64,000 nucleotides of DNA from CAZAMP01 sp964486455 (GCA_964486455.1 CAZAMP010000001.1:124001-188000), one strand, 5' to 3'. Positions 53,576-62,417 are shown, counted from the first letter of the stretch. Notes: generated by a model from the letters alone, not told the origin. Made by a program: numbers and translations.

Positions 53576-53933
53576 GGGCGATCTCCTCTTCGTTCGTCAG
53601 CGGGCGGTCCACCCGGGAGGCACGGAGTTGCACGACGCGACCCGAATCCGGCGTGACGAAACCCTCGTTACGCGCGAGTCGATCCAAAACGATACCGCGG
53701 GCCTCGGTAAATCCTTGCTTCGACGCAAGACATCCCAGCTCCCCGCGGAGTTCCCGGATATCCTCCCGGCCGTCGCAAATGCTCTTCGTGAGCTGGGTCA
53801 CCTTCACATTCCCCGTCGTGTCGACAACGGCGAATGCCAGGACCATGAAGAGAGTCACCGCGATCCGACGAAGCACGCGGCTTCGGGGCACGCGGTCGGC
53901 GGGGCGTCGGCGAAGGTAGCTTTGGGTCGTCAT
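53559..53933 (-). CDS. ftsL: FtsL-like division protein
   Basis: The 124-residue bitopic protein has a basic cytosolic end (YLRRRPADRVPRSRVLRR), a TM helix (IAVTLFMVLAFAVVDTTG) and then a predicted coiled coil (VKVTQLTKSICDGREDIREL). FtsL sequences are poorly conserved. The call rests on topology, size and place between rsmH and ftsI, where ftsL always sits in dcw clusters. ATG 53933 overlaps the rsmH stop (ATGA). Confidence 0.75.
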   Translation of the reverse strand: MTTQSYLRRRPADRVPRSRVLRRIAVTLFMVLAFAVVDTTGNVKVTQLTKSICDGREDIRELRGELGCLASKQGFTEARGIVLDRLARNEGFVTPDSGRVVQLRASRVDRPLTNEEEIARAGIW

Positions 53934-54856
53934 GAGACCTGTACCTCCTGCTTGCACGCGGCTCGGAGCCGTGCGCTACGTGCCCTCGGGTTCCTCGCGA
54001 CCTCGGACATGGACGGTTTGAGGGCGCGGCGGGTGAGCCGCTTCCAACGGGCGGGTGTGAGCGGATTGCCGTAGACGTCCCGCTCCACCTCCGGTGGATT
54101 GAACTCATGCTTGGCCAGCCGATCCGTGACGCTCTCGTAGGCCAGGACGCAGAGAACACCTTCGGTCTCGAGCCGATCATGGCAGGCGCCGAGCGCCGCC
54201 TCGAACGACGCGACTTCATTCGTCGTAAGACACCTCATGGCCTGGAACGCCTTCGAGAGGATCTTGCGTCGATTAGCGTAAGAGGGCCTGAGCGTGCGTT
54301 CCACGATCCGCCGGAGGTCATCGGTAGTGGCGATCGGTTCACGAGTACGATGCTTCACGATCGCGCGTGACAGCCGAGACGCCGACCTCAGGTCACCGTA
54401 TTCCCGGAAGGCCTTCGCCAACGCGTGCTCGTCGATCTCCGCGAGGATTTCCGCCGCCGTCTTGCCGCTTTCCGAGAAACGCATGTCCATCGGCGCCGGT
54501 CGATCGTAGGAAAGCCCCCGCGCGGCATCGTCGAGCTGCGCGCTGGACATCCCGAGATCGAAAACGACCCCATCGACCCGGCTGATCCCATTGGTTTCGA
54601 GCAGCCGCGGAAACTCCGCGTGGTCCCCTTCGAGAAGCGTCACGTGCTCTCCAAAACGTTCGAGGCGCCCCGCGGCGAGACGGAGCGCCCTTGTGTCGAG
54701 ATCAATGCCGATGAGTTGGAAGTCGCCCCGAAGTACTCCACAAATCGCTTCTGCGTGCCCACCCAACCCGACGTTCAGGTCAAGGTACGTGCCATCGAGT
54801 TTCGTGATGAGGAAGCGGAGAACTTCCTTCACCATCACGGAAACGTGGGCGGACAC
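53930..54856 (-). CDS. rsmH: 16S rRNA (cytosine-1402-N4)-methyltransferase RsmH
   Basis: RsmH methylates C1402 in the ribosomal P site using SAM. The 308 residues have HVSVMVKEVLRFLITKLDGT, YLDLNVGLGGHAEAICGVL, VVFDLGMSSAQLDDAARGLS, RPAPMDMRFSESGKTAAEIL and FQAMRCLTTNEVASFEAALG. In many RsmH the third block is 'DLGvSSpQlD', so the form here is normal. It begins three bases after the STAS gene. Confidence 0.95.
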   Translation of the reverse strand: MSAHVSVMVKEVLRFLITKLDGTYLDLNVGLGGHAEAICGVLRGDFQLIGIDLDTRALRLAAGRLERFGEHVTLLEGDHAEFPRLLETNGISRVDGVVFDLGMSSAQLDDAARGLSYDRPAPMDMRFSESGKTAAEILAEIDEHALAKAFREYGDLRSASRLSRAIVKHRTREPIATTDDLRRIVERTLRPSYANRRKILSKAFQAMRCLTTNEVASFEAALGACHDRLETEGVLCVLAYESVTDRLAKHEFNPPEVERDVYGNPLTPARWKRLTRRALKPSMSEVARNPRARSARLRAACKQEVQVS

Positions 54857-54859
54857 CTT

Positions 54860-55204
54860 CTAGCCATTCACAACGTCCGGAAGCTCGGCTTCCGGTTCGT
54901 CGATCAGTGTCTCTCCCTCGCCCGCAAACGCGACGCCGAAGACGTCACGGATGTAGTCGTTCATGTTGGTCACGCGCAGTGCATGCCCCTGCTGATCGAA
55001 CCGGTCGGCCATACGAAAGAGCGGTCTCAACGCGCGGAAATCTGCATGGGTGACGCCGGCCAGATCGAGAGAGACCTCACCGCAACCTCTAGCGACGATT
55101 CGTTCGATCGCAATCAGGATGCGATCCACTTCGTCCTGCCCCAGGCGCCCACGGAGCTTCAACGTTCCCTGCTGGCCGTTCAGCTGACTCATCATGGCAA
55201 ACAC
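54860..55204 (-). CDS. STAS-domain protein inserted between mraZ and rsmH
   Basis: The 114-residue single-domain protein has the SpoIIAA-type fold: QGTLKLRGRLGQDEVDRILI, VARGCGEVSLDLAGVTHADF, RALRPLFRMADRFDQQGHAL and RVTNMNDYIRDVFGVAF. In anti-anti-sigma factors the loop after the 'LDL.GV' strand has a phosphorylatable Ser (D-S-S/A-G). Here it reads HADFRAL, so the Ser is missing and the protein may not be switched by phosphorylation. Gaps of three bases on each side place it inside the dcw operon. Its role there is unknown. A scaffold or a partner of the PP2C phosphatase at 19,105 are possibilities. Confidence 0.8.
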   Translation of the reverse strand: MFAMMSQLNGQQGTLKLRGRLGQDEVDRILIAIERIVARGCGEVSLDLAGVTHADFRALRPLFRMADRFDQQGHALRVTNMNDYIRDVFGVAFAGEGETLIDEPEAELPDVVNG

Positions 55205-55207
55205 GAG

Positions 55208-55675
55208 CTACTCCTTGCTCTCTGGCGAGAGGTTGGGCACTGTATGAAGGACGCCTTCCGCGAGCGCGGCGCCGTCCGCTCTGTTGGGTCGGTCTTCGAA
55301 GCGCTCGGGCGACCAGATCTCTATACGAGATCCGACGCCGAGCAGAAGGCAAGTCGTGGAAAGCCCGGCGATATCCCGCTGCTCCTCGGTGAGAGGGATT
55401 CGGCCTTGCGCGTCCATGTCGACCTGCGAGCCGTATTCGGAAAGACAGCGGAGAAGCTCGCGCGTGTCGGCACGATCGAAGGATTGCTGGCCGAGTGTGT
55501 CGAGGATGTGCTTGAAGTGCGCGGCATGGTAGCAGAAGAGGCATCCCTCGAAGCCACCGAGCACGACGAGCTGGCGGGAATCGTCGATGATGAGCTGATC
55601 ACGCAGACGATGTGGAATGGAGAGTCGACCCTTGGCGTCTATGGTGTGCTTGAACTTGCCGAAGAGGTATGCCAT
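55208..55675 (-). CDS. mraZ: Transcriptional regulator MraZ
   Basis: MraZ is a ring-shaped DNA-binding protein that represses or tunes its own dcw operon. The 155 residues hold two SpoVT/AbrB-like repeats: AYLFGKFKHTIDAKGRLSIP and GSQVDMDAQGRIPLTEEQRD, both with the 'D..GR...P' core. A Glu/Arg-rich tail follows (about 130-155). ATG 55675 fits the family start. A longer frame upstream would cover the operator. It is the first gene of the dcw operon. Confidence 0.94.
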   Translation of the reverse strand: MAYLFGKFKHTIDAKGRLSIPHRLRDQLIIDDSRQLVVLGGFEGCLFCYHAAHFKHILDTLGQQSFDRADTRELLRCLSEYGSQVDMDAQGRIPLTEEQRDIAGLSTTCLLLGVGSRIEIWSPERFEDRPNRADGAALAEGVLHTVPNLSPESKE

Positions 55676-55711
55676 CGGATAACTCGTTTTCTCTACTGGA
55701 TGGGCGAGTAA

Positions 55712-55736
55712 CCCACTGTTCCCCACTCTACCCCAC
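55712..55736 (-). promoter_or_regulatory. MraZ operator: three GTGGG direct repeats at 10-base spacing
   Basis: On the minus strand GTGGG occurs at 55736-55732, 55726-55722 and 55716-55712, exactly 10 bases apart and separated by five-base spacers. This is the known MraZ-box arrangement. It lies just downstream of the predicted transcription start and about 40 bases before the mraZ ATG, where binding would block early transcription. Confidence 0.85.
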
Positions 55737-55744
55737 AGCTAGGT

Positions 55745-55773
55745 AATTTACGCCACACATGACCCTGATGCAA
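55745..55773 (-). promoter_or_regulatory. Probable promoter of the dcw operon
   Basis: The minus strand reads TTGCAT (55773-55768), 17 bases, TAAATT (55750-55745), in a locally AT-rich stretch. The predicted start is near 55738, directly before the MraZ repeats. The match is moderate, and position is the stronger argument. Confidence 0.5.
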
Positions 55774-55863
55774 GGGCAACTTTTGCCACATTTTCGTGCG
55801 TATCTGATTTGTTTTCAGCTTGTTACGCTATATAAGATTTGATCGGGTTTTTCTTGTGAGGAA

Positions 55864-57159
55864 TCAGGCGCGCGGGGTGAGGTCGTTGAGGATTTCGGAC
55901 AGGCGACAGGTGAGCTTTCGCCTGTCGAAGACCTGAAGTCGGGCGGGATCCGCGCCCGGCAAGAGCTTTCGCGTCGTCCACGCCCGGTAGGCCTCCGCGA
56001 GGAAATCGGCACCCTTGGCCGCCTCTCCCTCACCGCAGGCGCATCCACCGTCGTAGGCCTCCACGATCCGGCGAGCACCGCCCGGAGGAACGATGCCGAG
56101 AATGGGACGGCCGGTGTAGAGACATTCGTACACCTTGCCCTGGATGATCAGTCCCGCCCGCGGACCCATGTTCTCGACGAGTAGGACAACATGTGCGTCA
56201 TAGAGCCGCCGGACCGCTTTCGCGTGTGGGAGCGCGGACTCGAAACCAATCACGTCATCCAGCTTTGCCGCGGCCACGGCCGCGACGTTTTCCGTCTCGT
56301 GAGGACCCACCATATGAACTCGGGTCACCTCGCGAGCTTCGGGAAGCCGCTCGAAGAACGCGCTGAGCACGTCGATGACCGGAGTGATGTTTCGCCCAGC
56401 GGTGAGTTGGCCCGCATAGACGATCCGAAACTCCCCCCAATCCGGCTCCGTCGAATTCGCGGGAAAGTCATCCGGATCGAAGCCGTTCGGTATGACGACC
56501 AGCTTGCTTGGCGGGAGATCGGGATATCGCTCCATGAAGTCGTGCCGTGTCTCGTCAGCGGTCACGATAATAGCCGCGGCTTCGGTTACCACGGCGCGCT
56601 CCATCGCCGACTGCATGCGCCGGTGTAGCGCGGTCGGAGGATCGAAGGCAATCCGCCGAGTCCAAGGATCCCGGAAGTCCGCCACCCATGGCAATCCAGT
56701 CTCCCGCGCGAGATCGCACCCGATCAAATGCGCCGTATCCGGCGAGGACGTCGTCAAAATGATATCCGAACGATGATCTCGCAGCCATTTCCGCGCGGCT
56801 CTGAGCGCGAACGGTTTCCAGGGGCGATACGCATCGGGGAGCAAGACCCATCCCGCGAGGCCGCGCAGCCGCGACGTCCGTGAGCCGGCTCGAACCGCGG
56901 GAGTGCCCACACACACACCGCGCCGGACCCTCGACGCCATCCATCCCCCGTCCGGCGAGAATGAGCGAAGGACGTTCAGATCGCCGGGCAGCTCTGTCGC
57001 CAGCGTGGGATCGGTGAGCCAGTATCCGTCACCGGAGCCCGTGAGAACGACGGGCTCCCAGTCGAACGCGGGCAGGTAGCGTGCGAACTTGAGCGCACGC
57101 TGAACACCGGCGCCACCGAGCGGCGGAAAGAAATAGGAAATGAAGAGGACGCGTTTCAC
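55864..57159 (-). CDS. GT4-like glycosyltransferase of the surface-glycan operon
   Basis: The 431-residue protein has a GT4/GT-B fold. The N-terminus has MKRVLFISYFFPPLGGAGVQ then RALKFARYLPAFDWEPVVLT. The middle has DIILTTSSPDTAHLIGCDLA and LPWVADFRDPWT. The donor domain has KLVVIPNGFDPDDFP, FRIVYAGQLTAGRNITPVID and IIQGKVYECLYTGRPILGIV. The last replaces the common E-x7-E region. Sugar and acceptor are unknown. It is the last gene of the operon, followed by the AT-rich dcw promoter region. Confidence 0.85.
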   Translation of the reverse strand: MKRVLFISYFFPPLGGAGVQRALKFARYLPAFDWEPVVLTGSGDGYWLTDPTLATELPGDLNVLRSFSPDGGWMASRVRRGVCVGTPAVRAGSRTSRLRGLAGWVLLPDAYRPWKPFALRAARKWLRDHRSDIILTTSSPDTAHLIGCDLARETGLPWVADFRDPWTRRIAFDPPTALHRRMQSAMERAVVTEAAAIIVTADETRHDFMERYPDLPPSKLVVIPNGFDPDDFPANSTEPDWGEFRIVYAGQLTAGRNITPVIDVLSAFFERLPEAREVTRVHMVGPHETENVAAVAAAKLDDVIGFESALPHAKAVRRLYDAHVVLLVENMGPRAGLIIQGKVYECLYTGRPILGIVPPGGARRIVEAYDGGCACGEGEAAKGADFLAEAYRAWTTRKLLPGADPARLQVFDRRKLTCRLSEILNDLTPRA

Positions 57160-57190
57160 TTCACGTCACCCCTGAGGGCGCGAGCAAGCA

Positions 57191-59449
57191 TTACCTGAAG
57201 ACGGCCACGCGGGCCGTCATCGTGAGCGGTCCCGAACGCGCGACAATCGCATAGATCCCGGGAGCCGCCACTGGCGCCGTCGCATCTGCGGGCCCCACAT
57301 GCCCGTCCCACACGATCTCGCCGGGCGCGACGTTTTCGAAGGTGGCCACGGTGGCCCCTGCCGCGTCATACACGGAGCCCGACACGGTCACTCCTATGCC
57401 GTCGAGGCGCACGCCTTCATGCATCTCAGGTATGAACGGATTCGGATACGGGATTCCGCTGAGCTGCCCAAACGTTGGACCGATCTCGACCAGAGATTGG
57501 CTTCCGCCCGTCACGCCATGCCTGGCGGCGATCCAAACCTCCAGCCCGTCCGACGCGAGCGCATTCACGGCCTTGCTTGCCAGGTCCGGAAACGCATAGT
57601 GCTCGAGCTCGAACAAACCGAATTCATCCGGGACGAAACGAACGAGTCCGTCATCCGTGCCGGCCCAAGCCGCGCGATCGGATGTCACGGTCATCGCGTT
57701 CACGAACGGATTGCCCAGCTGGAAGCCCCCCCACGACCAGCGGAACTCGCCGTCCTCATAGAGCGTGACGCCCAACGATGTGCCGATCCAGATGCGGTTG
57801 CCGTCTCCGGCAAGGGAAAGAACCGCGTTGCTGATGATGTCGCCGTCACCAAGTCCGTCGTCAGTGAGATGCAGCCAGTTATCATCACCCATCTGGTGGG
57901 GATCGGCGCCGTAATCCCAGATGTCGACGCCCGCTTCGCGGTTTCCGATCCACAACCGTCCTTGTGTATCGACGACCAGCCCGGCGATCTGGTCGGAAGA
58001 AAGCTCGAAATTCCCTCCGGTTGCCGTTGTGAACTGGGTGACCGTCGATGGGGAATCACCTTCCTGCCACAGAAAAAGCCCGTCACCGACGCTGGCATCG
58101 GTCGCACCGGAGCCCATCCAGTAGTTTCCGTTCCCGTCGTCGGTGATCACTCGCGTGTTGAGCGCGGGAATGCGTTCCCACGTGAACGACGACGGATTCG
58201 ATCCGCTCGCGCGATCGACGTGGCACGTATCGCAGCAGCAGTGCCCGAACCAGACCCTCTCTGATTGGTCGATGTAGACGGCCTGGGTCCATTTGCCTTG
58301 AAGCTTGCCACCGGTGTTCGCCCTTGTGAATCTCCACCAGCGATCGCCGTCGTAGCCAGCGACCTGTCCCGTCTGGAAGCCGAACCAGACCTCGGGCCGT
58401 TCTCCCGCCCCGACGGACCAAACGTTCTTCTCCGTGGGCAAGCCGCCGATCTGATACGCGGCGCCCCACAGATCCTGACCGGGATCGTAGGCCTTCACGC
58501 CAAACGACGTGCCGCACCATATGTTTCCGTCACCATCGAGCGCCAGCGCGTGCGCATCGAAACCATAGTTTGTCCCGAGGGGATCCCAATCGGTTCCGTT
58601 CCAGACGAACACGCCCTCGTCGTCCGACGGCAGCTCCGGCAGGTTCGAGTTGGCGGCGATCAACATGCCGTTCGCAACGAGGAAATCCGATACATTGTCG
58701 GTAAGGCCATCCGTCGCGATCCATAATTCGAGATCGGCGTCGAAGTAGTACGCGCCGTCCATCGTTCCCGCCCAGATCCGGTTCTCGAAGCTCGCCAGTG
58801 CGGTCACGCTCAGCGCGTCGCCCTCCAGCCCATCCGCGAAAAGGACCAGCGGAGTCTCCGAGTCGCTCGGTGTATGGCGGGCCGCACCTTGTGCCGTCCC
58901 GAGCCAGATGGTGTCCCCCAACGACATGACCGATTGGACAACCAAGCTGGGGAGCACGTCGACGCATGGATCGATGACCGTGCAGCCCCAGATGGTTCCG
59001 CCGTCGAGCCCGACGAAGGTCACGTACCCGTCGCCCGTGCCGACGGTGATGTTCCCGTCCGCGCCGGAAAGCGCGAGCACGCGGGGGTCCTCTCCGATTT
59101 CGTGCGGAAGGCCGTCGAACGATCTCAGCACACGCCAGCCGCCGCGATCCAGCTTCACGCCGATACCTCCGGAGGAGGTTCCGCACCAGAGGTTGCCCTC
59201 CGCGTCGAAGGCGAGGGCGTAGACCGAGTCGCTCGGAAGCCCTCGATCATCACGCGGATGAAGTATGAACGACGTGTCCGCCAGCGACATCTCGACGAGC
59301 CCCCCGGTGGTTCCCCACCAGAGCACTCCATCGTCATAGGCCAGCTCGTAGATGTTGTTGCCGTAGAGGTGTCGCTCCCATCGGTACTCACTCTCGGCGG
59401 TGCCGAGCGGCAAGAGGAAGAGAGCGAACGAGACCAGCACCCACCGCAT
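57191..59449 (-). CDS. Secreted beta-propeller protein with C-terminal FlgD-Ig-like domain
   Basis: The 752-residue protein has a signal peptide (WVLVSFALFLLPLGTAESEY) and many propeller repeats of the two-component-regulator type (ALAFDAEGNLWCGTSSGGIG, LWIGNREAGVDIWDYGADPH, IWIGTSLGVTLYEDGEFRWS). The C-terminal Ig-like domain opens with GIPYPNPFIPEM and has a strand pair ending GIYAIVARSG. This 'YPNPF' domain is common in secreted proteins of FCB-type bacteria. The ATG shares one base with the upstream stop (TGATG) and has GGAGGAAGG before it. No catalytic motif is seen. It may be a surface or matrix protein made with the glycan. Confidence 0.85.
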   Translation of the reverse strand: MRWVLVSFALFLLPLGTAESEYRWERHLYGNNIYELAYDDGVLWWGTTGGLVEMSLADTSFILHPRDDRGLPSDSVYALAFDAEGNLWCGTSSGGIGVKLDRGGWRVLRSFDGLPHEIGEDPRVLALSGADGNITVGTGDGYVTFVGLDGGTIWGCTVIDPCVDVLPSLVVQSVMSLGDTIWLGTAQGAARHTPSDSETPLVLFADGLEGDALSVTALASFENRIWAGTMDGAYYFDADLELWIATDGLTDNVSDFLVANGMLIAANSNLPELPSDDEGVFVWNGTDWDPLGTNYGFDAHALALDGDGNIWCGTSFGVKAYDPGQDLWGAAYQIGGLPTEKNVWSVGAGERPEVWFGFQTGQVAGYDGDRWWRFTRANTGGKLQGKWTQAVYIDQSERVWFGHCCCDTCHVDRASGSNPSSFTWERIPALNTRVITDDGNGNYWMGSGATDASVGDGLFLWQEGDSPSTVTQFTTATGGNFELSSDQIAGLVVDTQGRLWIGNREAGVDIWDYGADPHQMGDDNWLHLTDDGLGDGDIISNAVLSLAGDGNRIWIGTSLGVTLYEDGEFRWSWGGFQLGNPFVNAMTVTSDRAAWAGTDDGLVRFVPDEFGLFELEHYAFPDLASKAVNALASDGLEVWIAARHGVTGGSQSLVEIGPTFGQLSGIPYPNPFIPEMHEGVRLDGIGVTVSGSVYDAAGATVATFENVAPGEIVWDGHVGPADATAPVAAPGIYAIVARSGPLTMTARVAVFR

Positions 59450-61662
59450 CAATTGCCTTCCTCCCGAATCGGAACGATACCCCCGTCCCGTGTGGGGACT
59501 TCGTTCCCATGCGTCGCATCCGGTTCCGGCAGGCGGCCTCGCGTCCGAATGAGGGCCGCGAGCGATCGAAGAAGCGTCTTCATGTCGTATGTCAGGGACC
59601 ATTTCTGCACGTACTCCACGTCCATCGCCCGCAGGCGGTTGGCTGTCAGGCCGGCTCCGCGATAGAACCACCAGAGGCCGGTGAGCCCCGGCTTCGCATC
59701 CAGTGACAGCACCCGGAGGCTGTCGGGAAGAGACTCGAACTCGCCTCTGCGGTAGGGATAGACACCAACGAAGCTCAAAGTTCCAGAGAAAACGGAAAAG
59801 ACACGAGGGTAGTGATCGAGGAGAATCACCTGCAACAGATTCGCGCGCGGACGCGGCGAGTAGAGTCGATATCGGACGGGAGCGCCCAGCCGACCGATTC
59901 GCTCTTCGGTCCGGAGGAGGGGTCGGCGCCCCGCGGCCCACCTCCAGGCGACGAACAAGGCGTTGGGAAGCGCCGCCGCGATGATCCACAGGCTAGACGC
60001 CACCAGATCGATCAGCCGCTTGCCGATCCCCCCCACCTGCCAGCGCGTGCGAACGTCCAATGCCAGCGCCCAGCTCCCCGCCACGCTTTCGACCCGGGCG
60101 TCCGGATGCAGAACGGGCGCGAATTCCGGCCGGATCCGCGACGCCACGCCCGCACGGGCCAGTCGGGGAACGAGCCGGAGAATCCGTGAGGCATCCTCCC
60201 CCGGCGAGACGAAATAAACGCTGGAGATCCGTTCGGCGCGAACCAGATCCAGAAATCGCTCGTCGCGTTCCGGATCCGTGCCCGGCGCCCCGCCGCCGCG
60301 CGGCGCGAAGCCCGGCAAGTAGATCGGCTCGAAACCCGCGTCGCCGCGTTCGGCGACATCCACGCGAACACGATCGACCGACTCGGGCGATCCGGCCACG
60401 GCGACACGGGGCAGATCCAAGCGCTGCTCGCGCACGGTCGCACCGAATGCCGTCAGCCCCTGGCGGCAGAGCCATATGAACAGTGTGGACATCGGCCAGA
60501 ACAATGTGACCATGAAACGCGAGTAGCGTTGTGTGTACAAAAGAAATGTCGTCGCCATCATGACCACCATCACGATTCCCGTGCCGCGCAACACGGTGAA
60601 CAGTCTGTCGACCCAATCCGCGCCATGCTGACGGCGATAGAAACCGAGGATGTAGAAAGTCCCGATTGCCAGCGCGTTGCCGAACAACCAGAAGTTCAGA
60701 TAGGTCGACGCCGGCAACACCGGCTTCTGGAAGATGGCCCCGAGCGCGAGCCGGATCGCGTACGCGGCGATGAAGCCGACGTTCAGCCCGACGATATCCG
60801 CGAGGAGCCGCAGCACGCGCCCCATGAGCTCACGCTGCGTCTTCAGTACGTAGAGCAGGAGGCTCCACTTCTCGTAGAAGCGCACCACCGACATGAGGTG
60901 GGACATGAAGCTCTTGCCCAGCGGCTTTCGGGCGCTCTCCCGGCGGTGATGGTGCACCATCTCGGCGTCGGGCACATAGAGAACCCGCCAACCCCGTTGA
61001 TGCATCCGATAGCACCAATCGACGTCTTCGAAGTAGAGAAAGAAGCGTTCGTCCATCCCGCCGACATCCTCGACCGCCTCGCGACGCACGAGCATGGCCC
61101 CGCCGAGCACCCAATCCACGACACGTGGCGTGCGGTGATCGTAGTCGAGCATGAGATGGTGACGCAGGACCTCCGAGTTGGGACGGAGTTTACCCAACGG
61201 CGTCCGCCGATAGACGAAGGTCTTGAAATCGTAGAACCGCCGGCACGAGTGCTGAAGACTGCCGTCGGGGTTGAGGAGCTTCGGCGCGATGACGCCGACT
61301 TCGGGATGTTCGTCCGCCGCCGCGACGAGCTTACCGATGGCATCCGGAGGCACGATGATGTCGGGGTTCAACACGAGGAAGAGCTCGCCCGAAGCCTCTG
61401 ATATCGCCAGATTGACGGCGCGTGAGTAGCCCAGATTGCGCGATTGCGCGAGCAGTCGCACGCCCGGGAAGTCGTTCTCGATCCAATCCGGCGTGAGATC
61501 CCCCGACGCGTTGTCGACGACGATGACGTCCGACCCCGCGGGACCGATGATCGGCGTCAGCGACTCCAGGCATTGGCGCAGCAGGTCCGGCGTCCGGTAG
61601 TGGATGATGAGCACACTGACCCGCGCATGCGCCGAGGAGCCGTCGCTCCGTCCGGGAGCCAC
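59449..61662 (-). CDS. GT2 glycosyltransferase fused to a WbaP-like phosphoglycosyltransferase
   Basis: This is a 737-residue fusion. Residues 10-290 form a rhamnosyl-type GT2 (VSVLIIHYRTPDLLRQCLES, VIVVDNASGD, LFLVLNPDIIVPPDAI, FFLYFEDVDWCYRMHQRGWR). Residues 300-690 resemble a polyprenyl-phosphate sugar transferase: four or five TM helices, a Rossmann-like part (LPRVAVAGSPESVDRVRVDV) and a C-terminal catalytic region (KRLIDLVASSLWIIAAALPN to GTLSFVGVYPYRRGEFE). In the last part the usual Asp-Glu catalytic pair ('SLDELPQ') reads LLDHYPRV, and the segment before it is short. GTG 61662 shares a base with the upstream stop. Confidence 0.85.
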   Translation of the reverse strand: MAPGRSDGSSAHARVSVLIIHYRTPDLLRQCLESLTPIIGPAGSDVIVVDNASGDLTPDWIENDFPGVRLLAQSRNLGYSRAVNLAISEASGELFLVLNPDIIVPPDAIGKLVAAADEHPEVGVIAPKLLNPDGSLQHSCRRFYDFKTFVYRRTPLGKLRPNSEVLRHHLMLDYDHRTPRVVDWVLGGAMLVRREAVEDVGGMDERFFLYFEDVDWCYRMHQRGWRVLYVPDAEMVHHHRRESARKPLGKSFMSHLMSVVRFYEKWSLLLYVLKTQRELMGRVLRLLADIVGLNVGFIAAYAIRLALGAIFQKPVLPASTYLNFWLFGNALAIGTFYILGFYRRQHGADWVDRLFTVLRGTGIVMVVMMATTFLLYTQRYSRFMVTLFWPMSTLFIWLCRQGLTAFGATVREQRLDLPRVAVAGSPESVDRVRVDVAERGDAGFEPIYLPGFAPRGGGAPGTDPERDERFLDLVRAERISSVYFVSPGEDASRILRLVPRLARAGVASRIRPEFAPVLHPDARVESVAGSWALALDVRTRWQVGGIGKRLIDLVASSLWIIAAALPNALFVAWRWAAGRRPLLRTEERIGRLGAPVRYRLYSPRPRANLLQVILLDHYPRVFSVFSGTLSFVGVYPYRRGEFESLPDSLRVLSLDAKPGLTGLWWFYRGAGLTANRLRAMDVEYVQKWSLTYDMKTLLRSLAALIRTRGRLPEPDATHGNEVPTRDGGIVPIREEGN

Positions 61663-62417
61663 TACGTCCTCCTCAGGAGCGCCGAAAGCCGCAGGCGCCA
61701 CACCATCCAGATCGCCTCCCACACGATGCGGCGGTTCATCTTCGAGACGCCGACTCGCCTGTCCTCGAAAATGATCGGGATCTCCTCGATACGAAATCCC
61801 TTCTTCCAGAGCTTGAAGCTGACCTCGATCTGAAACGAATAGCCGTCTGAGCGAAGGCGATCGAGGTCGACCGCCTCGAGCGCGGTGCGTCGGAAGCACT
61901 TGAATCCGCCCGTGGCGTCGCAGAGCGGCAGCCCGGTCACGAAACGGGTATAGAGATTGGCGCCGTAGCTGAGGATGAGACGGCTGAGCGGCCAGTTGAC
62001 GACCGTCACACCGGTGAGATAGCGCGACCCCACGACAAGATCGCAGCTTCGGATCTTCTCCAGAAAAGTCGGGATGGCGGCGGGATTGTGGGAGAAGTCC
62101 GCGTCCATCTCGAAGACGTAGTCGACCTTCTCCGAGATCGCGTAGCGGAAACCCTCGACGTACGCCGTCCCCAACCCCATCTTCCCGGGGCGTTCGAGGA
62201 GGTGAAGGCGCGGTTCGTCTGCGGCCATCTCCTTGACGATGGCTGCCGTGCCGTCCGGGGACGAGTCGTCGACGACCAACACCTCGAGGCGGACAGGAAC
62301 ATCCAGCGACAGCAGCATTGGAACGAGGGCCCGTATGTTATCGGCCTCGTTGTACGTCGGGATGATGACGAGAGCGCGCTCAGCGGCTCCTACATGTTCA
62401 GAGTCTGCCTGAACCAT
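61662..62417 (-). CDS. Polyprenol-phosphate mannosyltransferase-like GT2 (DPM1 type)
   Basis: The 251-residue GT2 probably makes polyprenyl-phosphate sugar from a nucleotide sugar at the inner membrane face. It has LVIIPTYNEADNIRALVPML, VLVVDDSSPDGTAAIVKEMA, VFEMDADFSHNPAAIPTFLE, DLVVGSRYLTGVTVVNWPLS and CDATGGFKCFRRTALEAV. There is no C-terminal TM pair, unlike the GtrB type. ATG 62417 overlaps the decarboxylase end by 28 bases. It is the nearest start that leaves the fold whole. Confidence 0.88.
   Translation of the reverse strand: MVQADSEHVGAAERALVIIPTYNEADNIRALVPMLLSLDVPVRLEVLVVDDSSPDGTAAIVKEMAADEPRLHLLERPGKMGLGTAYVEGFRYAISEKVDYVFEMDADFSHNPAAIPTFLEKIRSCDLVVGSRYLTGVTVVNWPLSRLILSYGANLYTRFVTGLPLCDATGGFKCFRRTALEAVDLDRLRSDGYSFQIEVSFKLWKKGFRIEEIPIIFEDRRVGVSKMNRRIVWEAIWMVWRLRLSALLRRT

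Noticed and set aside
51539..53656. A 705-codon plus-strand open frame opposite ftsI
   Set aside because: It is entirely antisense to a well-supported ftsI with intact catalytic motifs, and there is no Shine-Dalgarno or domain.
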